Below are positions 55,301 through 62,993 of a DNA stretch of 64,000 nt, piece after piece; position 1 is the stretch's first letter; each line of letters starts with the position of its first letter. Under the pieces are notes generated by a model. It was not told the DNA's origin and did not search any database. It was given only the letters and a program-made list of their open reading frames with translations. The stretch is from NCBI GenBank assembly GCA_963714795.1, contig CAVQPS010000009.1, forward strand, positions 806,001 to 870,000. Reading direction: 5' to 3'. Source of the stretch: DATIXJ01 sp963714795. Lineage in GTDB: Bacteria > Bacteroidota > Ignavibacteria > UBA10030 > SZUA-254. The position numbers and the translations under genes were made by a program.

Positions 55301-56842
55301 CTATTTCATCAATACCATTTTCTTGGTTTGAACGAATTCACCTGCTACAATTCTGTAAAAATACACACCGCTCGGAATATTTGCAGCATTCCAGCTAACG
55401 GAATGTTCTCCCGGTTCGTTCTTCCCATTTACCAGCATTGCTATCTGAAGACCAAGGACATTGTAAACATTCAGAGTAACATTACTTGCCTTTGCGAGAG
55501 TGTAACTGATTTGCGTGGTGGGGTTGAAAGGATTGGGATAATTTTCCGATAAATGATAACTAAATGGAGCGTTGGTCAAATCGTGGACACCCTGAACATT
55601 GGAGTACGTGAACACCCACACAGCTCCCGCACCGTCACCGTCAGCATATCCGCCAACAATAGCAGTTGTGCTATCACCGGAAATCGAGACAGAACAACCT
55701 TGATATACAGTAGTTTTAAACGTGTTGACTGCACTTGTGCCCACAAGTTTATTTCCCTGCTGCGTCCAAACGGAATTGCTGCGGGTAAACATCCATGAAG
55801 CTCCGGTATCGCTATTGTCAAAGGGCCCGCCCACGATTGCAGTATTTCCGTCTGTGGAAAGAGAGACAGCACTGCCTTGAAATGAAGTCCCCACCGCCCC
55901 TGTGCCGGCAAGTTTACTTCCCTGTTGACTCCACACATCACCGCTTCGTGTGTACACCCATGCAGCTCCGATACTGTCGTTATCACCAGGTCCGCCCACA
56001 ATTGCAGTATTTCCGTCGGCAGAAAGAGAAACAGAACTGCCTTGAAATGAAGCACCCACGGCACCTGTGCCTACCAGTTTGTTCCCCTGTTGACTCCATA
56101 CACCACCGCTTCGGGTATAGATCCATGCCGCCCCGGTATTATTATTATCATTTGACCCGCCCATGATTGCAGTGTTACCGTCAGCGGAAAGAGAAACAGA
56201 AGCACCTTGAGATGGAATTCCCGATGCATCTGTCCCAATGAGCCTGTTGCCTTGCTGTGTCCACACACTGCCGCTTCGGGTATAGATCCATGCTTCCCAC
56301 GTCGCATCGCTGCTGGAATTACTAAATTCCGATCCACCGAAAATTGCAGTGTTCCCATCAGCGGAAAGAGAGACAGAGCTACCTTGAAGCAAACCGTCAA
56401 AACCATCAATGTCTGTGCCGACAAGTTTTTCTCCCTGTTGCGTCCATACACTATCGCTTCGGGTAAATATCCATACAGCGCCTCTGGAAAAATCGTCACC
56501 GGGCCCTCCAACCATTGCCGTGTTACCGTCAGCGGAAAGAGAAACAGAAGATCCTTGAGATGGTAACCATATTGCGCCACTGCCGACCAGTTTATTTCCC
56601 TGTTGAGTCCACACACCACCGCTGTTGGTATACACCCAGGCGGCTCCCATCAACGTGTTGTCTTCGGGCCCACCGACAATTGCCGTATTTCCGTCAGTAG
56701 AAAGAGAAACAGAATAACCTTGATTTGCATTCCCCACAGCACCGTTGCCGACAAGTTTGCTTCCCTGTTGAACGAATTGTCCACGTGCACCGGATAACAT
56801 CAGGAAGTAAAGAGCAATTAAAACAAACAGTGGAACTTTCAT
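55301..56842 (-). CDS. Secreted FG-GAP-like repeat protein with T9SS sorting domain
   Basis: A 513-residue exported protein read from 56842: signal peptide (MKVPLFVLIALYFLMLSGARGQ), then seven tandem repeats of about 54 residues, each with the pattern WTQQGNKLVGTGAVG, QGSSVSLSADGNTAIVGG and GAAWVYTRSG. These resemble beta-propeller FG-GAP repeats and should form one seven-bladed propeller. The C-terminal 85 residues (YHLSENYPNPFNPTTQISY..., ending GEFVQTKKMVLMK) are a type A sorting domain of the type IX secretion system, which predicts export across the outer membrane. No enzyme motif is seen; ligand or partner is unknown. Confidence 0.93.
   Translation of the reverse strand: MKVPLFVLIALYFLMLSGARGQFVQQGSKLVGNGAVGNANQGYSVSLSTDGNTAIVGGPEDNTLMGAAWVYTNSGGVWTQQGNKLVGSGAIWLPSQGSSVSLSADGNTAMVGGPGDDFSRGAVWIFTRSDSVWTQQGEKLVGTDIDGFDGLLQGSSVSLSADGNTAIFGGSEFSNSSSDATWEAWIYTRSGSVWTQQGNRLIGTDASGIPSQGASVSLSADGNTAIMGGSNDNNNTGAAWIYTRSGGVWSQQGNKLVGTGAVGASFQGSSVSLSADGNTAIVGGPGDNDSIGAAWVYTRSGDVWSQQGSKLAGTGAVGTSFQGSAVSLSTDGNTAIVGGPFDNSDTGASWMFTRSNSVWTQQGNKLVGTSAVNTFKTTVYQGCSVSISGDSTTAIVGGYADGDGAGAVWVFTYSNVQGVHDLTNAPFSYHLSENYPNPFNPTTQISYTLAKASNVTLNVYNVLGLQIAMLVNGKNEPGEHSVSWNAANIPSGVYFYRIVAGEFVQTKKMVLMK
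55590..56780 (-). repeat. Seven tandem coding repeats (about 160 bp each)
   Basis: DNA-level repeats underlie the seven propeller blades; similar strings such as 'GTTACCGTCAGCGGAAAGAGA' variants recur about every 150-180 bases. The copies in the middle of the gene are most alike, which suggests recent duplication or gene conversion among blades. Confidence 0.75.
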
Positions 56843-57345
56843 ACACTTCCTCTAATAATGTGGAACTCGTGACGGCTTAGGGTTTAAGAACGTAATCAGA
56901 GACAGAATGTACAGGGGTGATAAATCATGGTAACAAATCGGGACATCAATTTCAAGCTTGGCTGTTTCATCGTCAAAAAAGGATGACGTGAGATCGGTTT
57001 GAGGCGGGACGATGTATCTTCACTTTTGTTACGATTTCTTAGGAAAACATATTCCATCCGTGTTTGATGGTTTTTTGCTAACTTCCGTAAACCGAACGGC
57101 GGATGACGGAAAATGACAAGGATTCGGGTTTTCAACCATTTCTCCAAATGCGACGGTAGCTACCCGTCTGTTGCGATTTACCCGATACGTTATCGTCTAT
57201 CAAGTATTGGTTGTTGTTCCACAAAAAAAAATGTATATTCTCCGAAATAATGCATTACTGCAAGGTGCAGTATATCTTACCATCAACTCATCCTATACTG
57301 TAGCTTGCATTGAATCGGTTGAGTGTAAAGGAGGGAACGGGAGAT
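56843..57345. other. Intergenic region upstream of the FG-GAP gene
   Basis: About 500 bases hold no credible gene. An 83-codon minus-strand frame (56896-57147) lacks a ribosome site and has an unlikely composition. The region should contain the promoter of the minus-strand T9SS gene. No clear structural RNA, repeat or operator was found. Confidence 0.45.
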
Positions 57346-57546
57346 ATGATTTCTGAAGGAAACGGTGATGCACATAATGATGTTTCACTCTGCAGAGCGA
57401 AACTATTCGGTTCAACCGGCATCGTTATCTGTTTAGTGAATTATGTCGGTTGTCGATATCAACTTTCGTTTGATGATAAACATATTTGTGTTCATCCCAA
57501 GAAAAAGGAAATAGTGTTAAATACCGAACAAAAGAATAAGAAATAG
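57346..57546 (+). CDS. Possible small hypothetical protein
   Basis: A 66-codon frame (MISEGNGDAHNDVSLCRAKL...) behind a purine-rich stretch with AAAGGAGGG (57327-57335) and a second GGGAG close to the ATG. Three Cys residues and a basic end (KNKK) are the only features. Codon use is not strongly like that of neighbouring genes, so it may be spurious. The ribosome site is the main reason for listing it. Confidence 0.35.
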   Translation: MISEGNGDAHNDVSLCRAKLFGSTGIVICLVNYVGCRYQLSFDDKHICVHPKKKEIVLNTEQKNKK

Positions 57547-57624
57547 TTTATTGTTCAGTATCGTGCAAGCCAAATTGGAATGTCAATCAAAAAACATTCC
57601 CAATTCTCTGAAGTCGTTTAGGAT

Positions 57625-58974
57625 TTATTTCCCGCTTTCCAGGTTAGCCACCGCCTTCTTGACCCGTTCATTATGAGGATCGAATTGCAATTCCATTTTG
57701 TAATAGTGTAATGCATTTTTTCTATCGCCCGATTTCAAATACACTTCTGCTAAACTGTCGTACGTGTTAGCGACTTTCGGAAAAAGATCAACATTCATTT
57801 TAAAAAGATTAATGGCAATATCTGTTTTGTCGGCAACGAGAAATTTATATCCGAAAAAATTTAAAAAACGGTCATCATACGGCAATCTTGCCTGTGCTGC
57901 CAGTTGTTTAACGTTTGTTCTTACATAACCGAATCCTTTTTCGCTGATGATTTTATAGAAGGTCATCTCGAAAGGCAATTCCAGCGGGGGATAGGATTCG
58001 TTCTTGATGATTGAGCTCAGTCTGTGAGCTATTTCATCGGCAATGGATCCGGTATTTGCCATGACGACAAATGAAAAACCGTTTTTCTCGTTGTAATAGA
58101 TGACGGAATTCCAAAATGGAGTTCCGCCGGCAAACATTCCCGTCCCATATGTTTTTCCGGAGGGCAATTTGCTCTGCAATTTTGCTTCAGCAAATCTGAG
58201 AAGGTTGTCTATATTTGTATATGCACCTCCCGCCGGTGAGCTGTTGGAAATATCGTCTATGCTTTTTTTGTTTCCTTCAAAGTCAATATCCGTTCCGAAA
58301 GCACGATTAGTTTGTTTTTCTTTTTCGGCTTTTGTATAAAATATATTTGTTAACCCCAACGGATTTACAATTCTCCTTGTAAGATTTTCTGTATACGTCA
58401 TTCCGGTTATTTTTTCGATCACGGCACCGAGAACTGCATAGCCGGAATTAGAATATTCCCGGTTTGTACCGGGTTCAAAAAGGAGCGGTTCGTTCCTGAT
58501 GATGCCGATCAAATCGGTTAAAGAAAAATCGTGAGATTGTATCTCATCAAATTTCGGGTCTTCTAAAAAATCCCCCAACCCCGCTTTCATATCAAGAAGT
58601 TCCTGAATAGTAATTTTGTCTCCGGATGGAAATCCGGCAAGATATTTGCTTAACGGATCATCATAAGAAAGCTTCTGTTCTTTTACTAACTGATGAATGA
58701 TTTCTTCGGTGAATTGCTTGTTCAGCGATCCGATGTTAAACAATGTATTTCGGTCAAGGGTTCTTTTTGTTTGCCAGTCGGCATATCCAAGTCCTTTGAA
58801 ATAGAATTCTGTTCCGTTGTGAGAAACAATCACAAGCCCTGAAAATATCCCTTTATGAAAAGCGTCGGTCAACAGAGAATCTGTTTTTTGTGTGATGCTT
58901 TCTGTTTGTTGAGAAAAAGCAATGGTAGCATGCATGAGGAGGGAGATGCATGCGATGACTATTTTATTTTTCAT
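57625..58974 (-). CDS. Secreted class C beta-lactamase-fold serine hydrolase
   Basis: A 449-residue exported protein read from 58974: signal peptide (MKNKIVIACISLLMHATIAFS), then a serine hydrolase domain with nucleophile S83 and K86 in GSLNKQF and the Tyr-x-Asn motif YSN at 174-176. The third motif (near the C-terminal end of the domain) is not a clear H-x-G. The last 80 residues look like a TPR pair (NTYDSLAEVYLKSGDRKNALHYYKMELQFDP). Family members act as peptidases, esterases or beta-lactamases; I make no resistance claim. It stands alone. Confidence 0.9.
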   Translation of the reverse strand: MKNKIVIACISLLMHATIAFSQQTESITQKTDSLLTDAFHKGIFSGLVIVSHNGTEFYFKGLGYADWQTKRTLDRNTLFNIGSLNKQFTEEIIHQLVKEQKLSYDDPLSKYLAGFPSGDKITIQELLDMKAGLGDFLEDPKFDEIQSHDFSLTDLIGIIRNEPLLFEPGTNREYSNSGYAVLGAVIEKITGMTYTENLTRRIVNPLGLTNIFYTKAEKEKQTNRAFGTDIDFEGNKKSIDDISNSSPAGGAYTNIDNLLRFAEAKLQSKLPSGKTYGTGMFAGGTPFWNSVIYYNEKNGFSFVVMANTGSIADEIAHRLSSIIKNESYPPLELPFEMTFYKIISEKGFGYVRTNVKQLAAQARLPYDDRFLNFFGYKFLVADKTDIAINLFKMNVDLFPKVANTYDSLAEVYLKSGDRKNALHYYKMELQFDPHNERVKKAVANLESGK

Positions 58975-59338
58975 TGTTCACCGGAGGTAATTGTTTTTTG
59001 GGTTGTTAGATTATACGCTTACCAGCCCAATATGGTTGCAACCGGCATGATTATCGGTTAACTGACAGGCAGGTTTTCTGTTACACATGTTTGTTGCCGT
59101 TTGACAAAAAAGGATGTATATTTTTTGGTGGGCAGGACAATGATTCACCTATATTATGCCGCAATTCACTGTAAACCCTTTCAAAACGACATACTATATC
59201 GCATCATACAGTATATATTGGTTAGCCAGCGTGAAACAAAATAGCCGTGCGAAACCATATCATACAAAGTGCACAAAAAATTTGTAGATTGTAATATCAA
59301 AAATTACTGAGAAGTTCACAAACCAAAGGAAAAAAATC
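58975..59338. other. Divergent intergenic region, serine hydrolase and prohibitin-like genes
   Basis: These 364 bases must hold two promoters. A TTGACA (59102-59107) has a TATATT at 59118-59123, but only 10 bases between them, which is too short. No credible gene, RNA structure or repeat was recognised. Confidence 0.45.
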
Positions 59339-60262
59339 ATGAATACATCGTTTCTTATTCTGTTGTTTATTGCAATAGGAATTGCCTTGCTGACGGCTAA
59401 AGCAAGGAATGTCTCGTATCCCATTAATTTAAAAAAAATCGGATTTGCAAGTCTGGGGTTGGCAGTATTAATCATGATTTCGGAATCTTTTACGATTATC
59501 GATCCGGGATACGTGGGGGTTCCTGTGACGTTCGGCAATGTCGGTTCACAGTCTCTTCCGGCCGGCATTCATCCGATCTTTTTTTTAACTGACGTTTATA
59601 AAATGTCCATTCAAACGAAAGACTACACCATGTCTTCGGTGCATAACGAAGGCAATAAAACAGGTGATGATGCTGTCGCCACACTCTCCCGCGATCAGCT
59701 TATTTTAAAATTTGACGTCAGCGTCTGGTATCATTTAGATCCGGCGCAAGCAAATAATGTGTACAGCAATATCGGGCTTGACTATGAGGAAGTGATCGTG
59801 AGGCCCGCCATTCGAACATCTTTGGTAAATGCCGCCACGAAGTTTGTCGCCAGCGATGTGATGTCTCTCCAGAGAGATGCCTATACCAAGAGCGTGACTG
59901 AATTATTGTTGCAGGAATTGAACGGGAAAGGTGTCATTTTGGACAATGTGCTTATCAGAAATGTCGAACCGCCGGCAACTGTCAGCGATGCTATTGCGGC
60001 AAAACTAAAAGCTTCTCAGGAAGCGCAACAGATGGAGTACACGATACAATATGCCCAGAAAGAGGCGCAGCGAAAAGCAATTGAGGCGCAGGGAATTTCC
60101 AATGCTCAAAAAATAATCGACAATGGTCTAACACAGAATTATCTGGAATGGTATTACATCTCCCAGCTCAAGGACGTCGTGAATAGTCCCAATAACACGA
60201 CCATCATTTTGCCGTTCGACCAAAAATTGATTCCGCTCTTGAATATTCCGGGCAAGAAATAA
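59339..60262 (+). CDS. SPFH/prohibitin-family membrane protein
   Basis: A 307-residue protein with two N-terminal hydrophobic segments (about residues 4-20 and 34-50), then an SPFH domain (FTIIDPGYVGVPVTFGNV..., with LKFDVSVWYHLDPAQANNVYSNIG) and a coiled-coil tail (KASQEAQQMEYTIQYAQKEAQRKAIEAQGIS). SPFH proteins form large membrane rings that scaffold proteases or lipid microdomains. The ATG is not preceded by a strong ribosome site. The gene ends 16 bases before a convergent gene. The call is firm; its partner protease is not nearby. Confidence 0.93.
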   Translation: MNTSFLILLFIAIGIALLTAKARNVSYPINLKKIGFASLGLAVLIMISESFTIIDPGYVGVPVTFGNVGSQSLPAGIHPIFFLTDVYKMSIQTKDYTMSSVHNEGNKTGDDAVATLSRDQLILKFDVSVWYHLDPAQANNVYSNIGLDYEEVIVRPAIRTSLVNAATKFVASDVMSLQRDAYTKSVTELLLQELNGKGVILDNVLIRNVEPPATVSDAIAAKLKASQEAQQMEYTIQYAQKEAQRKAIEAQGISNAQKIIDNGLTQNYLEWYYISQLKDVVNSPNNTTIILPFDQKLIPLLNIPGKK

Positions 60263-60278
60263 TCCGCACCGATTCTTG

Positions 60279-61550
60279 CTAAATACTTGACCAGACAAGA
60301 ATCCGCTTTCTTGAAAAGCTTTTTGTTTTTCTTGCTTTCGCAGACATTTCGACTCGCGGGGATTTGTATGTTTTTCGCAGTCGTTCCTGTACATTTTGTA
60401 AGTAAGCAAAATGCACCGGTGAGTGATGTTGCATCATATCGATGTACAGGTTGTCGTACCATTTTTTATTGATCGTGATCGCTTCGAAAATCAGTAGCCG
60501 GCAGCTTTGCTCAATCAATGTCCGAAATTTTTGCGATTCTGCGGACTGCTCACCCTCAACCGGGCCGGTGACAACATCAAGAAACGATAGAAGATGATTT
60601 GTAAAGAAGTGAAGCGATTTTCGACAGGCAAACGCTCCTGCCAATGTTCGCTGGTTACGGCAACGGTCTTCTTCGATGTCCTGGAGATCGTCGATAAGTT
60701 GAAGCAGCACGCCGAACCGGAATAAAAAGACCGCGTCGGCTTCGGATAAATCACCCGCCACGAGGTAACCATCTGCAAGTACCGATGTTCCGCCCTTTTC
60801 GATGCTGATATCGAGCAAATCATCCGGCGTGAGATCGGTACCGTTGAATTGAAAAACGCTTCTCGTTTGTCCCTGATGAATTGCGATCATGCTTTCAAAT
60901 ACTTGAGGGCAATCGGTCCGATCGAATTCTTGTTCAACCATGCAAACAAGACGATCAATTGTCCGCTCGCGGCTGTTGTGTGCCGGAACGACAATACCGT
61001 TCAGGCGAAGAAGGAGACGATCGTTTGCCTCGCGCTTCATCTGAATATCGACATCCATAGCGTCAAGATAATTATCGGTGTAGGGATATAACATGCTGTA
61101 AGCAAAAACAGACGGTGTGAGACAAATTTCTCTGCCGAGATACATCTGGATGGAATTCATAATGAGAACATTCCGGGAGGCCTGGTAGACCGCCTCATCA
61201 CCGATATCGGGATCGAAATCATACGCACGCCGGATAAATTCATCCGTAACTGTGGAAAACCTCGTTTCCATGTCATCATCAATGATGCAATCGAAGCTGT
61301 GGAGGAGTTGAACAATGGCCCGTTGAATTCGACTTCGTACTTCCAACCGGTTTTTTTTCTCAATACGTTTGCCCTGTTTCCTGATGATGCTTGCGGTCGT
61401 ATCGACGTCGCGCATCAGCCGGTCGATTTCAGCCTCTTTCTGCAGTTGTTGCTCTGCAGTATAAGAGTGATTTCGCTGAGGAACATGAGTCGACGAACGG
61501 GTCCAAAGGTCGAAGGAGTCTGTTTTTAGTGTATCAATTGTCGTCCGCAC
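60279..61550 (-). CDS. Isoprenoid-synthase-fold protein with altered Asp motifs
   Basis: A 423-residue helical protein read from GTG 61550 (an in-frame TAA lies six codons upstream). The segment FRFGVLLQLIDDLQDIEEDR (D287, D288, D291) strongly resembles the second Asp-rich motif of class I isoprenoid synthases, with TLAGAF following as in 'G-K-x-T-L'. The first motif is less standard: YPYTDNYLDAMD (D159 to D163) instead of DDxxD. The region after residue 395 is basic. The product could be a prenyltransferase or terpene cyclase-like enzyme with unusual metal binding, or a non-catalytic relative. Its ends are close to the convergent SPFH gene. Confidence 0.75.
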   Translation of the reverse strand: MRTTIDTLKTDSFDLWTRSSTHVPQRNHSYTAEQQLQKEAEIDRLMRDVDTTASIIRKQGKRIEKKNRLEVRSRIQRAIVQLLHSFDCIIDDDMETRFSTVTDEFIRRAYDFDPDIGDEAVYQASRNVLIMNSIQMYLGREICLTPSVFAYSMLYPYTDNYLDAMDVDIQMKREANDRLLLRLNGIVVPAHNSRERTIDRLVCMVEQEFDRTDCPQVFESMIAIHQGQTRSVFQFNGTDLTPDDLLDISIEKGGTSVLADGYLVAGDLSEADAVFLFRFGVLLQLIDDLQDIEEDRCRNQRTLAGAFACRKSLHFFTNHLLSFLDVVTGPVEGEQSAESQKFRTLIEQSCRLLIFEAITINKKWYDNLYIDMMQHHSPVHFAYLQNVQERLRKTYKSPRVEMSAKARKTKSFSRKRILVWSSI

Positions 61551-61890
61551 GATGGTATCGGAGAGTTAGGAAGCCAAAAGGAAATTCATAATCTACTTTT
61601 GGTACGACGAAGGAAGGGAAAAGTTACATTCTTGAGTATTTGAAGGAAGTGAAGATGATGGATGATCTGCTCTTTATCGCTTATCTAACAGTGTGGGCCC
61701 GTCACGCATATTATATAGAGAACCTAAAATGGTAAAAATAAGGCGGTGACAAGAAAATGGAAAAGTTGACGGAAAATATAAAGTGCCGTTATAATCTTTA
61801 GAAAAATGCGGTCACTTTTTGGAGTGCGGGTTATATCTCACCATAAACCCCAAAGGCAGGAAAAGGATATTTAGGTTCCCGGATTTCAGA
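61551..61890. other. Intergenic region with an orphan promoter
   Basis: About 340 bases separate two minus-strand genes, so the promoter for the isoprenoid-synthase-like gene should be here. Nothing protein-like is seen on either strand. A good plus-strand promoter pair lies at 61766-61795, but no plus-strand gene follows. Confidence 0.5.
61766..61795 (+). promoter_or_regulatory. Orphan plus-strand promoter-like sequence
   Basis: TTGACG (61766-61771), an 18-base spacer and TATAAT (61790-61795) resemble a sigma-70 promoter. A transcript from near 61802 would run antisense into the response regulator gene (ending at 61891 on the minus strand). No hairpin terminator was found within the next 100 bases. 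It may be a chance match or start a small or antisense RNA. Confidence 0.4.
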
Positions 61891-62715
61891 TCATCCGGCT
61901 AATGTTCGATCGATCGTACCGAGCAGGTCTGAACGCATCAATGGCTTAGCAATGAAATCCGAAGCGCCTAATTCTTTGGCCTCCACCGCCAGTTTCAGTT
62001 CGCTGTATGCACTAACAATGACGACTTTGGTTTTGATGGAATGTTCCTGGATGAATTTCATCACACCGTATCCCGAGACCATCGGCATGAAAATATCCAA
62101 TAGCACGAGATCGAATTGTTCCTTCTGTAACTTGTCGATTGCTTCACTCCCGTCTTCCGCCTGTGTGATAGAAAAGCCTTCGTTGGCAAGCATTTCGTTC
62201 ACCACGAAGCGAAAAGCGTCATCGTCATCTACCAGAAGAATCCGTTTACCCTTCCGATCTTTTTCGGGTGGAGGTTCGTTCGCCAAAGGATGAGTGGCTG
62301 TCGTAGGATTCAGAGAAGGCACGGTATTGGCAACCTCGGGAGAGTGTGGTGCGACGTGAGGATGTGGGGCGGTGAGGTTTTGAAAGTGCCGTAACATTTC
62401 AGCAACGGAGCTTTCTTGCCGGACGACGACACAGTCCTTCTCGCTGATCTGTGTGACTTTGGATGGATCCCCTTCCGAAGAGATGAAGATGAATGGAAGT
62501 CTTCCGGCAATTCCCTGCGCAGCACGATGGAACTCTACTCCATCCATGGATGGCATATAGAGATCAGAGATAACTATGTCCACCTTCTCGGTTTGAAGCG
62601 CGCGCAACCCCGCCCGGGCACTGCTGGCAAGCGAAACGGTAAATCCCTCCCGCACAATCTCAGAACGAATCTGAAACCGCCTTGCCGCATTATTTGTTAC
62701 GACCAAAATATGCAT
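61891..62715 (-). CDS. Two-receiver response regulator
   Basis: A 274-residue protein of two receiver domains joined by a Pro/His-rich linker (residues about 120-155) and no output domain. The first receiver keeps the phospho-acceptor-like Asp in IVISDLYMPSMDG but has NN in place of the usual acidic pair near its N-terminus (MHILVVTNNAARR), so it may not be phosphorylated. The second is complete: VDDDDAFRF, FDLVLLDIFMPMVSG, and Lys in FIAKPL. The ATG is behind GGAGGGGAG. A signalling adaptor in a phosphorelay is a reasonable guess; no kinase is adjacent. Confidence 0.9.
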   Translation of the reverse strand: MHILVVTNNAARRFQIRSEIVREGFTVSLASSARAGLRALQTEKVDIVISDLYMPSMDGVEFHRAAQGIAGRLPFIFISSEGDPSKVTQISEKDCVVVRQESSVAEMLRHFQNLTAPHPHVAPHSPEVANTVPSLNPTTATHPLANEPPPEKDRKGKRILLVDDDDAFRFVVNEMLANEGFSITQAEDGSEAIDKLQKEQFDLVLLDIFMPMVSGYGVMKFIQEHSIKTKVVIVSAYSELKLAVEAKELGASDFIAKPLMRSDLLGTIDRTLAG

Positions 62716-62993
62716 AACTCCCCTCCGCTCCCGCGGGTATAGAAATGGTCCCTTTACTCTTTAAAAAATGTACAAAAGAGGAAGTACAAAAGCAATCCTC
62801 CAATTGGCATGACGCACGGAGTTTTTCGATGGATGAAGTGGGAAAATGGGGTGGGTCATCGTGATACGTATAACGTTTTGTGATTTGTCTCACAGGAATA
62901 TACGCCATGGGGTTAATCTAGATCACAGCCCCTGTTGCCATTATTAATAAATGTCCTAATTTTGAGTTATCATAACAATTATACCGGAGCTCA

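Noticed and set aside
55570..56780. Regular repeats as a possible CRISPR array
   Set aside because: Units of about 160 bases are in frame and translate into propeller blades; there are no short identical repeats with unique spacers and no cas genes.
57625..58974. Serine hydrolase as an antibiotic-resistance beta-lactamase
   Set aside because: The SxxK and YxN motifs occur in many peptidases and esterases of this fold, and the third motif is not clear; resistance cannot be claimed.
59102..59123. TTGACA and TATATT as a promoter for the prohibitin-like gene
   Set aside because: The spacer is only 10 bases, too short for a sigma-70 promoter.
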